From positions 42,446 to 106,445 of the forward strand of contig CAILUV010000016.1 in assembly GCA_903837555.1 (NCBI GenBank): DNA of 64,000 bases. The letters are read 5' to 3'. The DNA is from an uncultured Alphaproteobacteria bacterium (GTDB lineage: Bacteria > Pseudomonadota > Alphaproteobacteria > Micropepsales > Micropepsaceae). The position numbers were made by a program, and so were the translations under genes. The notes beneath the pieces are model-generated. The model did no database searches and was not told the origin of the DNA. It saw nothing but the letters and a program-made list of their open reading frames with translations. Below are positions 45,199 to 53,363 of the stretch, one piece after another (within the stretch, counting starts at the first letter, position 1; each line of letters starts with the position of its first letter).

Positions 45199-47082
45199 TC
45201 AGGATTTGGGCAAGGCGAAGGCGACAAGCTGGTCGCTTTCCAGCGCCGCCCCCACGATTCCCCCGCCCGTGGCAGTAACCACGACATACTGGCGGCCATC
45301 GGCCCCCTGATAGGTGGCAGGGGTTGCCTGCGCGGATGCAGGCAGCCGGGTGGTCCAAAGCTCCTTGCCCGTGGCGGTATCGAAGGCGCGAAACCGCCGG
45401 TCCGTGGTGGCCCCGATGAAGGTGAGTCCACTGGCAGTCAGGATCGTGCCGCCCAGACCCGGTCGCCCGGTGTCCTGCAACCCAGCGGGGAAGCTGTCGG
45501 TCACGCCTAGCGTCTTGCGCCAGGCGATCTCGCCGGTATCGACATTCACCGCGACCAACTGGCCCCAGGGCGTCGCGGTGCAGGGCATATTGTCGTTGGA
45601 CGGATCCCACAGGCGGCGCAGGCCCGCGAACTCACCTTCATTGTTGTAGCTGCCGTCAGCGCGCTTCACCACGCGGATCGCCTGGGCCAGATTGTTGATG
45701 TTGACGATGTAGAGGCGGCGGTCGGGATCGAAGGATCCGCCATAATAGTTGATGCCGCCCTGCGACGCCGGCAGATGCAGCGTGTAGCGCCCCAGCACCA
45801 TCGGAGAATATTGCGGCACCAGGATCATCTGGTTGTCGTCCACCAGCTTCTCGCAATAGGCCTGGTGGGACGCCACGCCCTTGTAGAGTTCGGCGCGGCT
45901 GAAGGTGGTGCGCGCCAGTGGCTCGGGCCTGGACGGATAAGGCTGGGTGGGCGACAGCTTTTCGCCGGGGATGGTGCTGTCGTGCGGGACCGGCTTGTCG
46001 ATCACGTCATACAGCGGCTTGCCGGTGACGCGGTCCAGGATGAACACCAGGCTCGACTTGTTGGTGGCGATGATGGCGGGAATGATCTTGCCGTCGCGCT
46101 TGACGTCGATCAGCGTGGGCGGCGAGCCCGCATCGTAATCCCAAACATCGTGGCGCGTGACCTGGAAATGCCAGAGATACTTTCCGGTGCGCACATCGAC
46201 CGCGACGATGCAGTTGCTGAACAGGTTGTCGCCGGCCCGGCCCACCCCGGCGCGGTCGAAATTGGGCGCGCCGATCGGCATGTAGAGAATGCCGCGCTCA
46301 CTATCGACGGTCATGTGGCCCCACACATTGTTGCCGGAGCGGTTCCTGGTGCTGCCCGGCTCCCAGCTGTCGAAACCCATCTCGCCGGGACGCGGCACGG
46401 TATGGAAGGTCCAGAGCAGCTTGCCGGTGGTCAGGTCCCAGGCGCGGGTATCCCCCAGCGGGCCCTCGCCCCTGTTGGTGCCGCCGGGGCCTTCACCCGT
46501 GCCGGCGCCGGTGATCGCGATGCTCTGGTAGATGGCAGGCGGTGAGGTCAGCATGTAGGGCACATTCATGCCCGTCACCATCACCTCGGGCGTCTTGAGG
46601 TTGATGATGCCGGTGCCGCCGACTTTCGTGTTCAACTGTCCATCAGACAGGCGCAGCACATAAAGGCGGCCGCTGCGCGAACCGAACACCAGCGAGGCGG
46701 GGCTGTCGGCGGTTCCGGGCCAATAGGCGCCGCCGCGCGTGGCGGGCGTGTCGTCATCGGGCAGCGTGTACTTCCACTTCTCTTTTCCGGTCACCGGATC
46801 GAGCGCAATCACCTGCCCATAGCTGGAGCAGATATACATGGTGTCGCCGATGATCAGCGGCGTGGCCTGAGACGGGCGCAGCCGTTCCACCCCGGCGGGC
46901 TTGAGACTGTAGCTCCAGGCCTTTTCCAGCTTGCCGACATTGGCGGGCGTGATCTGGGTCAGCGGTGAATAGCGCCTGGCGCCGTCATCGTGATGCATGG
47001 AGGGCCAATCGGTGCGCTGGGCGTTTGCCGACCCCGCCAGCAATGCCAGCAGCGCGCCGCCAATCGTCAGACCGAGCTTCAT
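45199..47082 (-). CDS. Periplasmic PQQ-dependent dehydrogenase (beta-propeller quinoprotein)
   Basis: A 627-residue quinoprotein with signal peptide MKLGLTIGGALLALLAGSANA. Repeated propeller-blade motifs are seen as VIALDPVTGKEKWKYTLPDD, LYVLRLSDG, AWDLTTGKLLWTFH, IVAVDVRTGKYLWHFQVTRH, LVAVNVDTGEIAWRKTLG and FRAFDTATGKELWTTRLP. It is soluble and lacks both the fused cytochrome domain and the N-terminal membrane helices of glucose dehydrogenase. TRHDVWDYDAGSPP is the conserved motif near the PQQ and metal site. Sugar or polyol oxidation is likely from context; no PQQ synthesis genes are in the window. Confidence 0.9.
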   Translation of the reverse strand: MKLGLTIGGALLALLAGSANAQRTDWPSMHHDDGARRYSPLTQITPANVGKLEKAWSYSLKPAGVERLRPSQATPLIIGDTMYICSSYGQVIALDPVTGKEKWKYTLPDDDTPATRGGAYWPGTADSPASLVFGSRSGRLYVLRLSDGQLNTKVGGTGIINLKTPEVMVTGMNVPYMLTSPPAIYQSIAITGAGTGEGPGGTNRGEGPLGDTRAWDLTTGKLLWTFHTVPRPGEMGFDSWEPGSTRNRSGNNVWGHMTVDSERGILYMPIGAPNFDRAGVGRAGDNLFSNCIVAVDVRTGKYLWHFQVTRHDVWDYDAGSPPTLIDVKRDGKIIPAIIATNKSSLVFILDRVTGKPLYDVIDKPVPHDSTIPGEKLSPTQPYPSRPEPLARTTFSRAELYKGVASHQAYCEKLVDDNQMILVPQYSPMVLGRYTLHLPASQGGINYYGGSFDPDRRLYIVNINNLAQAIRVVKRADGSYNNEGEFAGLRRLWDPSNDNMPCTATPWGQLVAVNVDTGEIAWRKTLGVTDSFPAGLQDTGRPGLGGTILTASGLTFIGATTDRRFRAFDTATGKELWTTRLPASAQATPATYQGADGRQYVVVTATGGGIVGAALESDQLVAFALPKS

Positions 47083-47106
47083 GCATGTCTCCTTTTGTTC
47101 AACCGG

Positions 47107-47976
47107 CTAGTGGCCAGCGCCCTGTGCGTCGGCCAGTTCACCGACCGGGCGCTTGCCCGCCCAGGCGATGCCGCGCAGCACCACGGCGCGCATGCGGGCA
47201 TTGTCCAGGCTGTCGACCATATGGCCCTGCATCCAGACAAAGGCGCGCGCCGGAACGCCGCCCGGCAGCGTGTGTTCATAGGTCCACATCTGCGGCACGG
47301 TCTGGCCGACACCGCCGCCTTTGCGGGCCGCGGGCGTGTCGGGCATGGTCACGGTCAGCAACGGCTTCACGCCCGGCGCGAAGTCCAGCTTGTAGAAAGC
47401 CTCGTCGTAAATCTCGGTCGGCATGCCGGCAATGATGGGATTGTCCTTGTCGACCACATTGTAATTCAGCGTCGCGGTCCAGGTGTAATTGACCTCGCCA
47501 TGTTTCTTGCCGGCGCCGACCAGCGTCGCCATGTCGGTCGGTTCGGGCCCGCACAGCGAGTCATGCAAGGTGACAAGGCCGCCGCCGCGCTTCACATAAG
47601 CCTGCAGCAGGGCACGCTGATCGGGTGTCATGTAGCCCGCATCGCCGCGATAAATCACCATTACGTCGGTGCTGGCGAGCTGCGTAGCGCTGGGAAACGA
47701 CAGGGCGCCGTCCACCACCGCGCCATGCTCGGTCAAAAGCTTGCTCCAGGTGTCGAGCCAGCGCGGATAGTCATGCGCGCCCGCGCCATGGCTTTTGAGG
47801 CCCGACAGCAGGAAAACGCGCAGGCCGCCCTTTTTCTGGCCTGGCGGACTGGGCGCGGTGTAGCCGCTGTAGCGGCTGTAATCGGCCGCCGTCTGGGCGC
47901 TGGCGGTCTGCGCATCGACAAGCGGCGCGGCAAGCCCCAGCACACAGGCGGCCAGAACAATCTTTGCAGCTTTCAC
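47107..47976 (-). CDS. Secreted ThuA-like domain protein
   Basis: A 289-residue protein with signal peptide MKAAKIVLAACVLGLAAPLVDA. The ThuA/GATase-like core is recognisable in RVFLLSGLKSHGAGAHDYPR, VMVIYRGDAGYMTPDQRALL, GGGLVTLHDSLCGPEP and NPIIAGMPTEIYDEAFYKLD. ThuA proteins are linked to trehalose and 3-keto-disaccharide metabolism, and secreted versions often accompany PQQ or GMC oxidoreductases. Here it lies between the GntR gene (17-base gap) and the PQQ dehydrogenase (24-base gap), so it likely acts with the latter. Its activity is not known. Confidence 0.85.
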   Translation of the reverse strand: MKAAKIVLAACVLGLAAPLVDAQTASAQTAADYSRYSGYTAPSPPGQKKGGLRVFLLSGLKSHGAGAHDYPRWLDTWSKLLTEHGAVVDGALSFPSATQLASTDVMVIYRGDAGYMTPDQRALLQAYVKRGGGLVTLHDSLCGPEPTDMATLVGAGKKHGEVNYTWTATLNYNVVDKDNPIIAGMPTEIYDEAFYKLDFAPGVKPLLTVTMPDTPAARKGGGVGQTVPQMWTYEHTLPGGVPARAFVWMQGHMVDSLDNARMRAVVLRGIAWAGKRPVGELADAQGAGH

Positions 47977-47993
47977 GACGAGCTCCCCGCGGA

Positions 47994-48719
47994 TCAGGAT
48001 TTCTTGGCCAGGGTCGAATAGCGTTCCGGCTCGGTATAGGACATGCGCATGTGGGTGAGCAGCGCCTCCTGCGGATCGGCGTCGCTGCGGCCGGTGATCG
48101 AATCCAGGATGATGCGGTGATGCGACAGCCGCCAGCGGCGGATTTCCTGGGTGACATGTTCCAGCGTCTTGTGCGCGAACAATGGCACCATCAGCGCATT
48201 CAGGGCCCGTTCCAGATAGGGGTTGCCGGTGGCTTTCCAGATTTCGCGGTGAAATTCCAGGTCGAGCGCGGCGGCTTCCAGCAGGGTGCCGTTCCAGGCG
48301 TCCATCTTGCCGACCAGCGCATCGAGCTTGCGCGATATTTCGGGCGTCATGCGCGCCTTGGCCAGGCGCAGCGCCTCGGTTTCCAGCACGATGCGCAGCG
48401 AGGAAATCTGGTGGACTTCTTCCGGGCCGATATTGGTCACGAACATGCCGCGCCGCTCGCGGTTCTGCACCAACCCCTGTTCCTGAAGCTGGGACAGGGC
48501 TTCGCGCACCGGGATGCGGCTGATGTTCAGTTCGCGCGCGATCTGGCTTTCGTTGAGACGGTCGCCCGGCTTGTACTTGCCCGCCAGAATGTCTGCCGAC
48601 AGCATGCGCACCACATGGGCGCGCAAGGTTGGCGGCGCATTAGGCCGTGTGGCGGGCGAAGCTGTGCCGGGCTCGATATTTTCCACGCCTGGTCCCCTTC
48701 TGGCAGCGCGACGACGCAT
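47994..48719 (-). CDS. GntR-family regulator (FadR/FCD subfamily)
   Basis: A 241-residue regulator. The winged helix is LRAHVVRMLSADILAGKYKP, LNESQIARELNISRIPVREA and LSQLQEQGLV, and the C-terminal helical FCD domain carries metal/ligand histidines in LDLEFHREIWKATGNP and SHHRIILDSI. FCD regulators commonly sense sugar acids (UxuR, ExuR, DgoR). ATG 48719 is chosen over the TTG at 48737. As first gene of the run to the FAH-fold hydrolase it probably controls its own operon and the divergent MFS/SDR pair through the shared AT-rich motif. Confidence 0.92.
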   Translation of the reverse strand: MRRRAARRGPGVENIEPGTASPATRPNAPPTLRAHVVRMLSADILAGKYKPGDRLNESQIARELNISRIPVREALSQLQEQGLVQNRERRGMFVTNIGPEEVHQISSLRIVLETEALRLAKARMTPEISRKLDALVGKMDAWNGTLLEAAALDLEFHREIWKATGNPYLERALNALMVPLFAHKTLEHVTQEIRRWRLSHHRIILDSITGRSDADPQEALLTHMRMSYTEPERYSTLAKKS

Positions 48720-48893
48720 CGCCCTACCGCTAAGCAACGCCGAGTTTTCTTTCCGCGCGACCTGGCGCGAAGAGACCTATGCTTGGGGCTTGAACCACCG
48801 CCCACGCGTGGAACGCGCGGTATTTCGGCTTTCCGGTTTTCTGCCCTATCCTGTTTGTCTTCCGAGAGACTCTTTGCGGTCCCTGTTCCCAAA

Positions 48894-48910
48894 CTGTATT
48901 TTATATTCAG
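48894..48910. promoter_or_regulatory. Putative operator upstream of the GntR gene
   Basis: CTGTATTTTATATTCAG is an imperfect palindrome (CTGTAT/CTGAAT half-sites, spacer five). Its minus strand shares 11 of 14 bases with the GTATAC site at 40894-40910. It lies about 175 bases upstream of the GntR start. The rest of the 351-base gap (48720-49070) shows no gene. Confidence 0.4.
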
Positions 48911-49070
48911 AGATATTGGCGGCTGGCCGTGGGGGCGTCTAGTGGCTTGTGACGGCAAAGCGCCCGACACGCATAATATTATGAAGGGATCCAATGCCGC
49001 TTTTTCCGCCATGCCCTGACCAGGGCGGCCACCGGTTCAACCGGGCCAATAGCCGTGTGAGCCGCGCCTG

Positions 49071-50870
49071 ATGGACGCGCAGCAATTGTTTGAACAGGGC
49101 GTGGCCGCGCAGCGCGCAGGTCAGATGGCGCGGGCCGAAAACCTGTACCGCCAGGCGCTGAAAGCCGATGCCGGGCACGCCGCCGCGCTTCACATGCTGG
49201 GGTTCCTCAAGGCCCAGCAGGGCCAGATGGACGAAGCCATCACGCTTCTGGGCAAGGCCGTGAAGCGCAGCGGGGGCGACATCACCATCCTGGCGCATTA
49301 CGGCCACGCCCAGCTTGCAGCGCAGCAGTTCGAGGCGGCGCTGGCCACCTATGACCGCATCCTCAGCGCGCAGCCGGGACATTTCGAGGCGCTGTACAAT
49401 CGCGGCGTCATCCTTTCCCAGCTTCAGCGCTTTGAAGAGTCGCTGGTGGCGCTGGACCAGGCGCTGGCCCTGCAGCCGCGCGTGATCACGACCTTGTACA
49501 ACCGCGCCGTGGTGCTGGTGGCGCTGGAACGCTATGCCGAAGCGCTGGAATGCTATGACCGGGTGCTGGCGGAAGACCCCGGTTACAGGCCGGCCATGGC
49601 AAACCGCGCCAATGTGGTGCTGAACCTGTGCGACTTCGCGCGCGCGGCGCAGATAACGCCGGCCAGCGTGGCCAGCACCGGCCCGGTCCTGACGCTGATG
49701 GGCTATAGCGACGACAAGCAGCTTCAATTGCAATGCGCCGCCGCCACCGCGCCGCCCGCGCATCCGCCGCTGTGGCGCGGCGAGAGATACCGTCATGATC
49801 GCATCCGCCTGGCTTACGTCTCGGCGGATTTCAACCAGCATGCGGTGGCGTCGCAGCTTGCGCCGCTGGTCGAAAAGCACGACCGCGAACGGTTCCAGGT
49901 GATCGGCATCGCCACCGGCCGCCGCGACGACAGCGCGGTGCGCCAGCGGCTGATGAAAGGTTTCGACCGCTTCCACGATTTCGCCGGACTCAACAGCGAC
50001 GAGATTGCCCGCAAGCTGCGCGAGATGGAGATCGACATTGCGGTGGATCTGGGCGGCCATACCGGCCTGTCACGGCTGCAGATTTTCGCGCATCGCTTCG
50101 CGCCCGTGCAGGTAAGCTGGCTGGGCTATCCCGGCACCACCGGCGCCAGCTATATCGATTACCTGATCGGCGATGGCATCGTGACGCCGCCCGAGCATCA
50201 GCCTTTCTTCACCGAAAAGCTGGTGCAGCTTCCCGGCACCTATTTCCCCACCGATGACACGCTGCAGGCCGGTCCGCTGCCGGACCGGGCTGCTGCCGGA
50301 TTGCCGCCAACCGGCTTCGTCTTCTGCTGCTTCAATGCGGGCTGGAAAATCACCAAGCCGGTATTCGATGTCTGGATGCGGCTGCTGAAGGCGGTGCCCG
50401 GCAGCGTGCTGTGGCTGAAGGCGCTGAGTGAACCGGCGCGGCACAACCTGGAACGCGAAGCGGCCAGCCATGGCGTCGATGCGGCCCGGCTGGTCTTTGC
50501 CGGGGAAGCACCGCTGGCCGATCACCTGGCCCGGCACGGGCTGGCCGACCTGTTCCTCGATACCGTGCCCTACAACGCCCATGCCACCGCGGCCCACGCA
50601 TTGTGGACCGGACTGCCGGTGCTGACCTTGCAGGGTGAAGACTTTGCGGCGCGGGTGTCCGCAAGCCTGCTGAATGCGGCGGAGCTGCCCGAACTGGTGA
50701 CTTACACATTGGGGGATTACGAAGCGCTGGCGTTGCGCCTGGCGCGCGAGCCGGAGCTGCTCAAGCGCTTCAAGGACCGGCTGAAAAACGGCCGCGCCAC
50801 GGCGCCGCTGTTCGATGGCGATCTGTTCCGCCGCAATATCGAAGCGGCCTTTATCGCCATGCGCACATAG
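49071..50870 (+). CDS. TPR protein with SPINDLY-type O-GlcNAc transferase domain
   Basis: A 599-residue cytoplasmic protein. Residues 1-190 are TPRs (AENLYRQALKADAGHAAALH, AIAT-type repeats ALATYDRILSAQPGHFEALY, ALECYDRVLAEDPGYRPAMA). The C-terminal part is the GT41 catalytic region: RLAYVSADFNQHAVASQLAP, DIAVDLGGHTGLSRLQIFAH, APVQVSWLGYPGTTGASYID, SVLWLKALSEP and HGLADLFLDTVPYNAHATAA. Bacterial SPINDLY/OGT proteins glycosylate proteins, in some alphaproteobacteria flagellins. No flagellin gene is near, so the target is open. Confidence 0.92.
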   Translation: MDAQQLFEQGVAAQRAGQMARAENLYRQALKADAGHAAALHMLGFLKAQQGQMDEAITLLGKAVKRSGGDITILAHYGHAQLAAQQFEAALATYDRILSAQPGHFEALYNRGVILSQLQRFEESLVALDQALALQPRVITTLYNRAVVLVALERYAEALECYDRVLAEDPGYRPAMANRANVVLNLCDFARAAQITPASVASTGPVLTLMGYSDDKQLQLQCAAATAPPAHPPLWRGERYRHDRIRLAYVSADFNQHAVASQLAPLVEKHDRERFQVIGIATGRRDDSAVRQRLMKGFDRFHDFAGLNSDEIARKLREMEIDIAVDLGGHTGLSRLQIFAHRFAPVQVSWLGYPGTTGASYIDYLIGDGIVTPPEHQPFFTEKLVQLPGTYFPTDDTLQAGPLPDRAAAGLPPTGFVFCCFNAGWKITKPVFDVWMRLLKAVPGSVLWLKALSEPARHNLEREAASHGVDAARLVFAGEAPLADHLARHGLADLFLDTVPYNAHATAAHALWTGLPVLTLQGEDFAARVSASLLNAAELPELVTYTLGDYEALALRLAREPELLKRFKDRLKNGRATAPLFDGDLFRRNIEAAFIAMRT

Positions 50871-50874
50871 CAAT

Positions 50875-50898
50875 AGGCCCGCACGGTGGTGCGGGCCT
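50875..50898. terminator. Hairpin after the SPINDLY-type gene
   Basis: AGGCCCGCAC (50875-50884) and GTGCGGGCCT (50889-50898) form a perfect ten-pair stem with loop GGTG. No poly-T follows on either strand, so termination would be inefficient or factor-assisted. Confidence 0.4.
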
Positions 50899-50916
50899 GT
50901 GCTCATTCAGATCCGT

Positions 50917-51168
50917 TTAGCGGTCGCGATACGGACGGCCGCAGCGGCGTTCATACGAGCCGCGATCGTTGCGCCAGACCGGGTCACCCAGGTTCAGGTC
51001 GCAGGGATCGGTGGCCGCGCCGACGGCGCCGCCGGCGATCGCGCCGGCCGCAGCGCCCATGGCGGGGTTGCCGGCAAGCGCGCCGATGGCGGCACCACCC
51101 GCAGCACCGATGGCGGCGCCGCTGGCAAGGCGATCACCTGTGGAGGTACCGCAACCGGCTGGCCTATG
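50917..51168 (-). pseudogene. Glycine-zipper protein lacking its N-terminus
   Basis: The minus strand encodes CGTSTGDRLASGAAIGAAGG, AAIGALAGNPAMGAAAGAIA, GGAVGAATDPCDLNLGDPVW and RNDRGSYERRCGRPYRDR, then a stop. The GxxxG-rich stretch is a glycine zipper as found in small outer-membrane lipoproteins, and the C of PAGCGT would be the lipidated residue. Upstream, however, the frame has no signal peptide and no start codon. It enters DNA that instead encodes a protein end on the plus strand. It is therefore a 5'-truncated gene. Confidence 0.5.
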
Positions 51169-51284
51169 AGGCCCGGATTGTCTGGCAAAAAGCCCCCGAA
51201 CTGAGCCTGCAATTCGTTCGCAGCTACCGGTTCGGCGCGGTTCCCTCGGCGGATTTGCGCAAACATCTGCAGGCCGAGGGTTGA
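51138..51284 (+). pseudogene. Remnant: C-terminus of an unidentified protein
   Basis: In one plus-strand frame the sequence LWRYRNRLAYEARIVWQKAP, ELSLQFVRSYRFGAVPSADL and RKHLQAEG ends at TGA 51284. It has the composition of real protein, unlike the antisense glycine-zipper translation before it, and no start codon. It is probably the tail of a gene whose front was deleted in the event that also truncated the glycine-zipper gene. Family not recognised. Confidence 0.35.
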
Positions 51285-51353
51285 GCGAAACCCTTGCCGG
51301 GATTGCTTTTTACGACGGTGTAAATCGTCCAAGCCCTCTGCTAAAGTAGGGGA

Positions 51354-51563
51354 ATGACTGATAGCACCTCCCCCATCCAGCAGCGCCCCAGCGTCGTTGA
51401 ACGCGCCTTCCAAATCGCCAAGAGCGGCAAGGTCGCCAATGTGTCTGCCCTCCAGGCCCAGCTCGCCGACGAAGGCTATCCCAACGGCGTTCAGGCGCTG
51501 GCGGGCCGCGCCTTGTCGAGCCAGTTGATGCGCATGATCACCGAGTCGCGCATCGCGCGTTAG
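51354..51563 (+). CDS. Small conserved hypothetical protein
   Basis: A 69-residue soluble protein: MTDSTSPIQQRPSVVERAFQ, IAKSGKVANVSALQAQLADE, then GYPNGVQALAGRALSSQLMR and MITESRIAR. It is helical with no cysteine or membrane segment. Similar short unnamed proteins occur in alphaproteobacteria. It stands alone; function unknown. Confidence 0.65.
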   Translation: MTDSTSPIQQRPSVVERAFQIAKSGKVANVSALQAQLADEGYPNGVQALAGRALSSQLMRMITESRIAR

Positions 51564-51662
51564 CCCGCATTATGGTGCGCCGCACTTGGCGGTGCTGCAT
51601 CTGCGCGGTGTACATCCTTCGGAACATGTCCCTATAACACTGGACATTAAACCGGAGAATTC

Positions 51663-51953
51663 ATGCGCCTTGTTGCTTTGACCGCTGCCGCGTGCAGCCT
51701 GCTTGCTTCTGTTGCCATGGCGCAGCAGACCCCCGCTGCCGGCTCGCCCGCCGCCGCCGAAAGCACCGCGCCCGGCACCACCGCCTTCAGCGAGCACCAG
51801 GCCCGCACCCATGCCGAGCATCGCGGCTATACCCGCCTGCGCCGGATGTCCAAGAATGCGGACGGCTTGTGGACCGGCACCGGCAACAAGGGCGGCACGC
51901 TGGGCACGTTCACCATCGAACGGGCCGGTAACGTGAATTTCACGCCCTCCTGA
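51663..51953 (+). CDS. Small secreted hypothetical protein
   Basis: A 96-residue protein with signal peptide MRLVALTAAACSLLASVAMAQ and an Ala/Pro-rich linker. A short C-terminal domain follows (QARTHAEHRGYTRLRRMSKN, ADGLWTGTGNKGGTLGTFTI). That domain resembles PepSY-like or related small periplasmic modules in which a Gly-Tyr segment is followed by a WxG strand. Good ribosome site (CCGGAGA) and a strong terminator after it, so it is a single-gene transcript. Confidence 0.75.
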   Translation: MRLVALTAAACSLLASVAMAQQTPAAGSPAAAESTAPGTTAFSEHQARTHAEHRGYTRLRRMSKNADGLWTGTGNKGGTLGTFTIERAGNVNFTPS

Positions 51954-51974
51954 ACGGGCGCGACGCTTAAAGGA

Positions 51975-52012
51975 AAACGGCTTGCCGGGATCGTCCGGCA
52001 AGCCGTTTTTTT
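51975..52012 (+). terminator. Rho-independent terminator
   Basis: ACGGCTTGCCGG (51977-51988) pairs perfectly with CCGGCAAGCCGT (51995-52006), loop GATCGT, followed by a run of seven T. It ends the small secreted protein gene. Confidence 0.92.
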
Positions 52013-52024
52013 ATTGCCCGATGA

Positions 52025-53362
52025 TCAGATGTGTTCGAGGCGGGTGGTGGAGTCCCCGAAGCTGTCCTGCTTGATGCCGAAACGGTCCATCAGCGACAGA
52101 TACAGGCTGCACATCTTGCGCTTGTCTTCGGTCTCTTTCAGGTAGTTCAGCGTGCGGCCGGTCTTGAGCGTGCCGCCCAACCCGCCCGCCAGCACCAGCG
52201 GCAGGCGCGAATTGTCATGGGTGCGGCCGACCCACATGTTCGACAGGAACATGATGCAGCTATTGTCCAGCACCGTGCCGCCGCCTTCCTTCATGCTGTC
52301 CAGCTTGGAAATTAGATAGGCGTACTGGCTGACATGGAAGTTGGTGATGCGCTCATATTCGTCATTGTTGTTGTAGTGCGAGGCCGAGTGGTGGCCTTCC
52401 TTCACATTGATGAAGGGATAGTACATCGCCGACAGGTCGCGTGAGATCAGCAGCGAGGCGACGCGGCTCTTGTTGGTCTGGAAGGCGATGGCGATGATGT
52501 CGCACATCAGCTTGGAATGTTCGCGCAGGTCTTCGGGCAACCCGTTGACGGGGCGGTCCATCTTGGCCAGCGGCACATTCTTCAGGCTGGCATTCTCGGC
52601 CGCATTGTCGGCGCCCTTGCGCATCACTTCCACGCGGCGCTCGATTTCGCGCACGCTGGTCATGAACTCGTCCAGCTTGCCGCGGTCGGTGGCGCTGATC
52701 TTGCGCGACAGGTCCTTGGCGCGGTCATTGACGCGGTCCAGCACCGAGATGTTCAGCAGGCTGCCGCGATTGTCGAACAGGCTGTCCCAGGCCAGCGCAG
52801 GATAGACCTCGACCGGCACCGGCGAGTCCTTGGTCTGCCAGGACAGGTGCGAGGAGTAAGCCAAGCTGAAATTGGTTTCGTGATAGCCGGTCATGGGCTG
52901 CTCGCAGGACAGCACGATGGACGACTGGGCCGTATCCTGGCCGACGTGATTGGCAATCATCTGGTCGACGCTGACGCCCGAATGGATCAGCGCGCCCTTG
53001 GCGATCTGCACGCCCGACAGCAGCGAGCCTGTCTGGGCGGGATGGATACCCTGCCCCATCAGCGATTTGACCTGCAGGCCGTCGATCACGTTGATTTTCT
53101 GCTTCAGCGGCTCCAGCGACTGCAGCGACTTGCTGAGCTTCATCTCGGCGCCGGCGCCCGAGGCGCTCCAGTGATCCTCGTTCACGCCGCAGCCCATGAA
53201 GACCACGCCGAACCGCTTGGGGAAATCGGCGGCCGTGGCCGGCTGCGCCATCGCGCTGACCGATTCCAGCCAGGGCAGCGCCATGGCGCAGCCGGTGCCG
53301 CGCAGAATGGCGCGGCGGGAGAAGGCGCGGGACTTAAAGGACGTATCGGTGGGACGGGTCAT
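52025..53362 (-). CDS. DUF1552 protein, Tat-exported
   Basis: A 445-residue protein with a twin-arginine signal (SRRAILRGTGCAMALPWLES). The DUF1552 body follows: RFGVVFMGCGVNEDHW, VIDGLQVKSLMGQGIHPAQT, GSLLSGVQI, HVGQDTAQSSIVLSCEQ and NVKEGHHSASHYNNNDEYER. DUF1552 proteins relate to the alkaline-phosphatase-like DUF1501 group and nearly always pair with DUF1592 proteins, best known from planctomycetes and Acidobacteria. Here the partner lies immediately upstream with a one-base gap. Function unknown. Confidence 0.9.
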   Translation of the reverse strand: MTRPTDTSFKSRAFSRRAILRGTGCAMALPWLESVSAMAQPATAADFPKRFGVVFMGCGVNEDHWSASGAGAEMKLSKSLQSLEPLKQKINVIDGLQVKSLMGQGIHPAQTGSLLSGVQIAKGALIHSGVSVDQMIANHVGQDTAQSSIVLSCEQPMTGYHETNFSLAYSSHLSWQTKDSPVPVEVYPALAWDSLFDNRGSLLNISVLDRVNDRAKDLSRKISATDRGKLDEFMTSVREIERRVEVMRKGADNAAENASLKNVPLAKMDRPVNGLPEDLREHSKLMCDIIAIAFQTNKSRVASLLISRDLSAMYYPFINVKEGHHSASHYNNNDEYERITNFHVSQYAYLISKLDSMKEGGGTVLDNSCIMFLSNMWVGRTHDNSRLPLVLAGGLGGTLKTGRTLNYLKETEDKRKMCSLYLSLMDRFGIKQDSFGDSTTRLEHI

Positions 53363-53363
53363 A

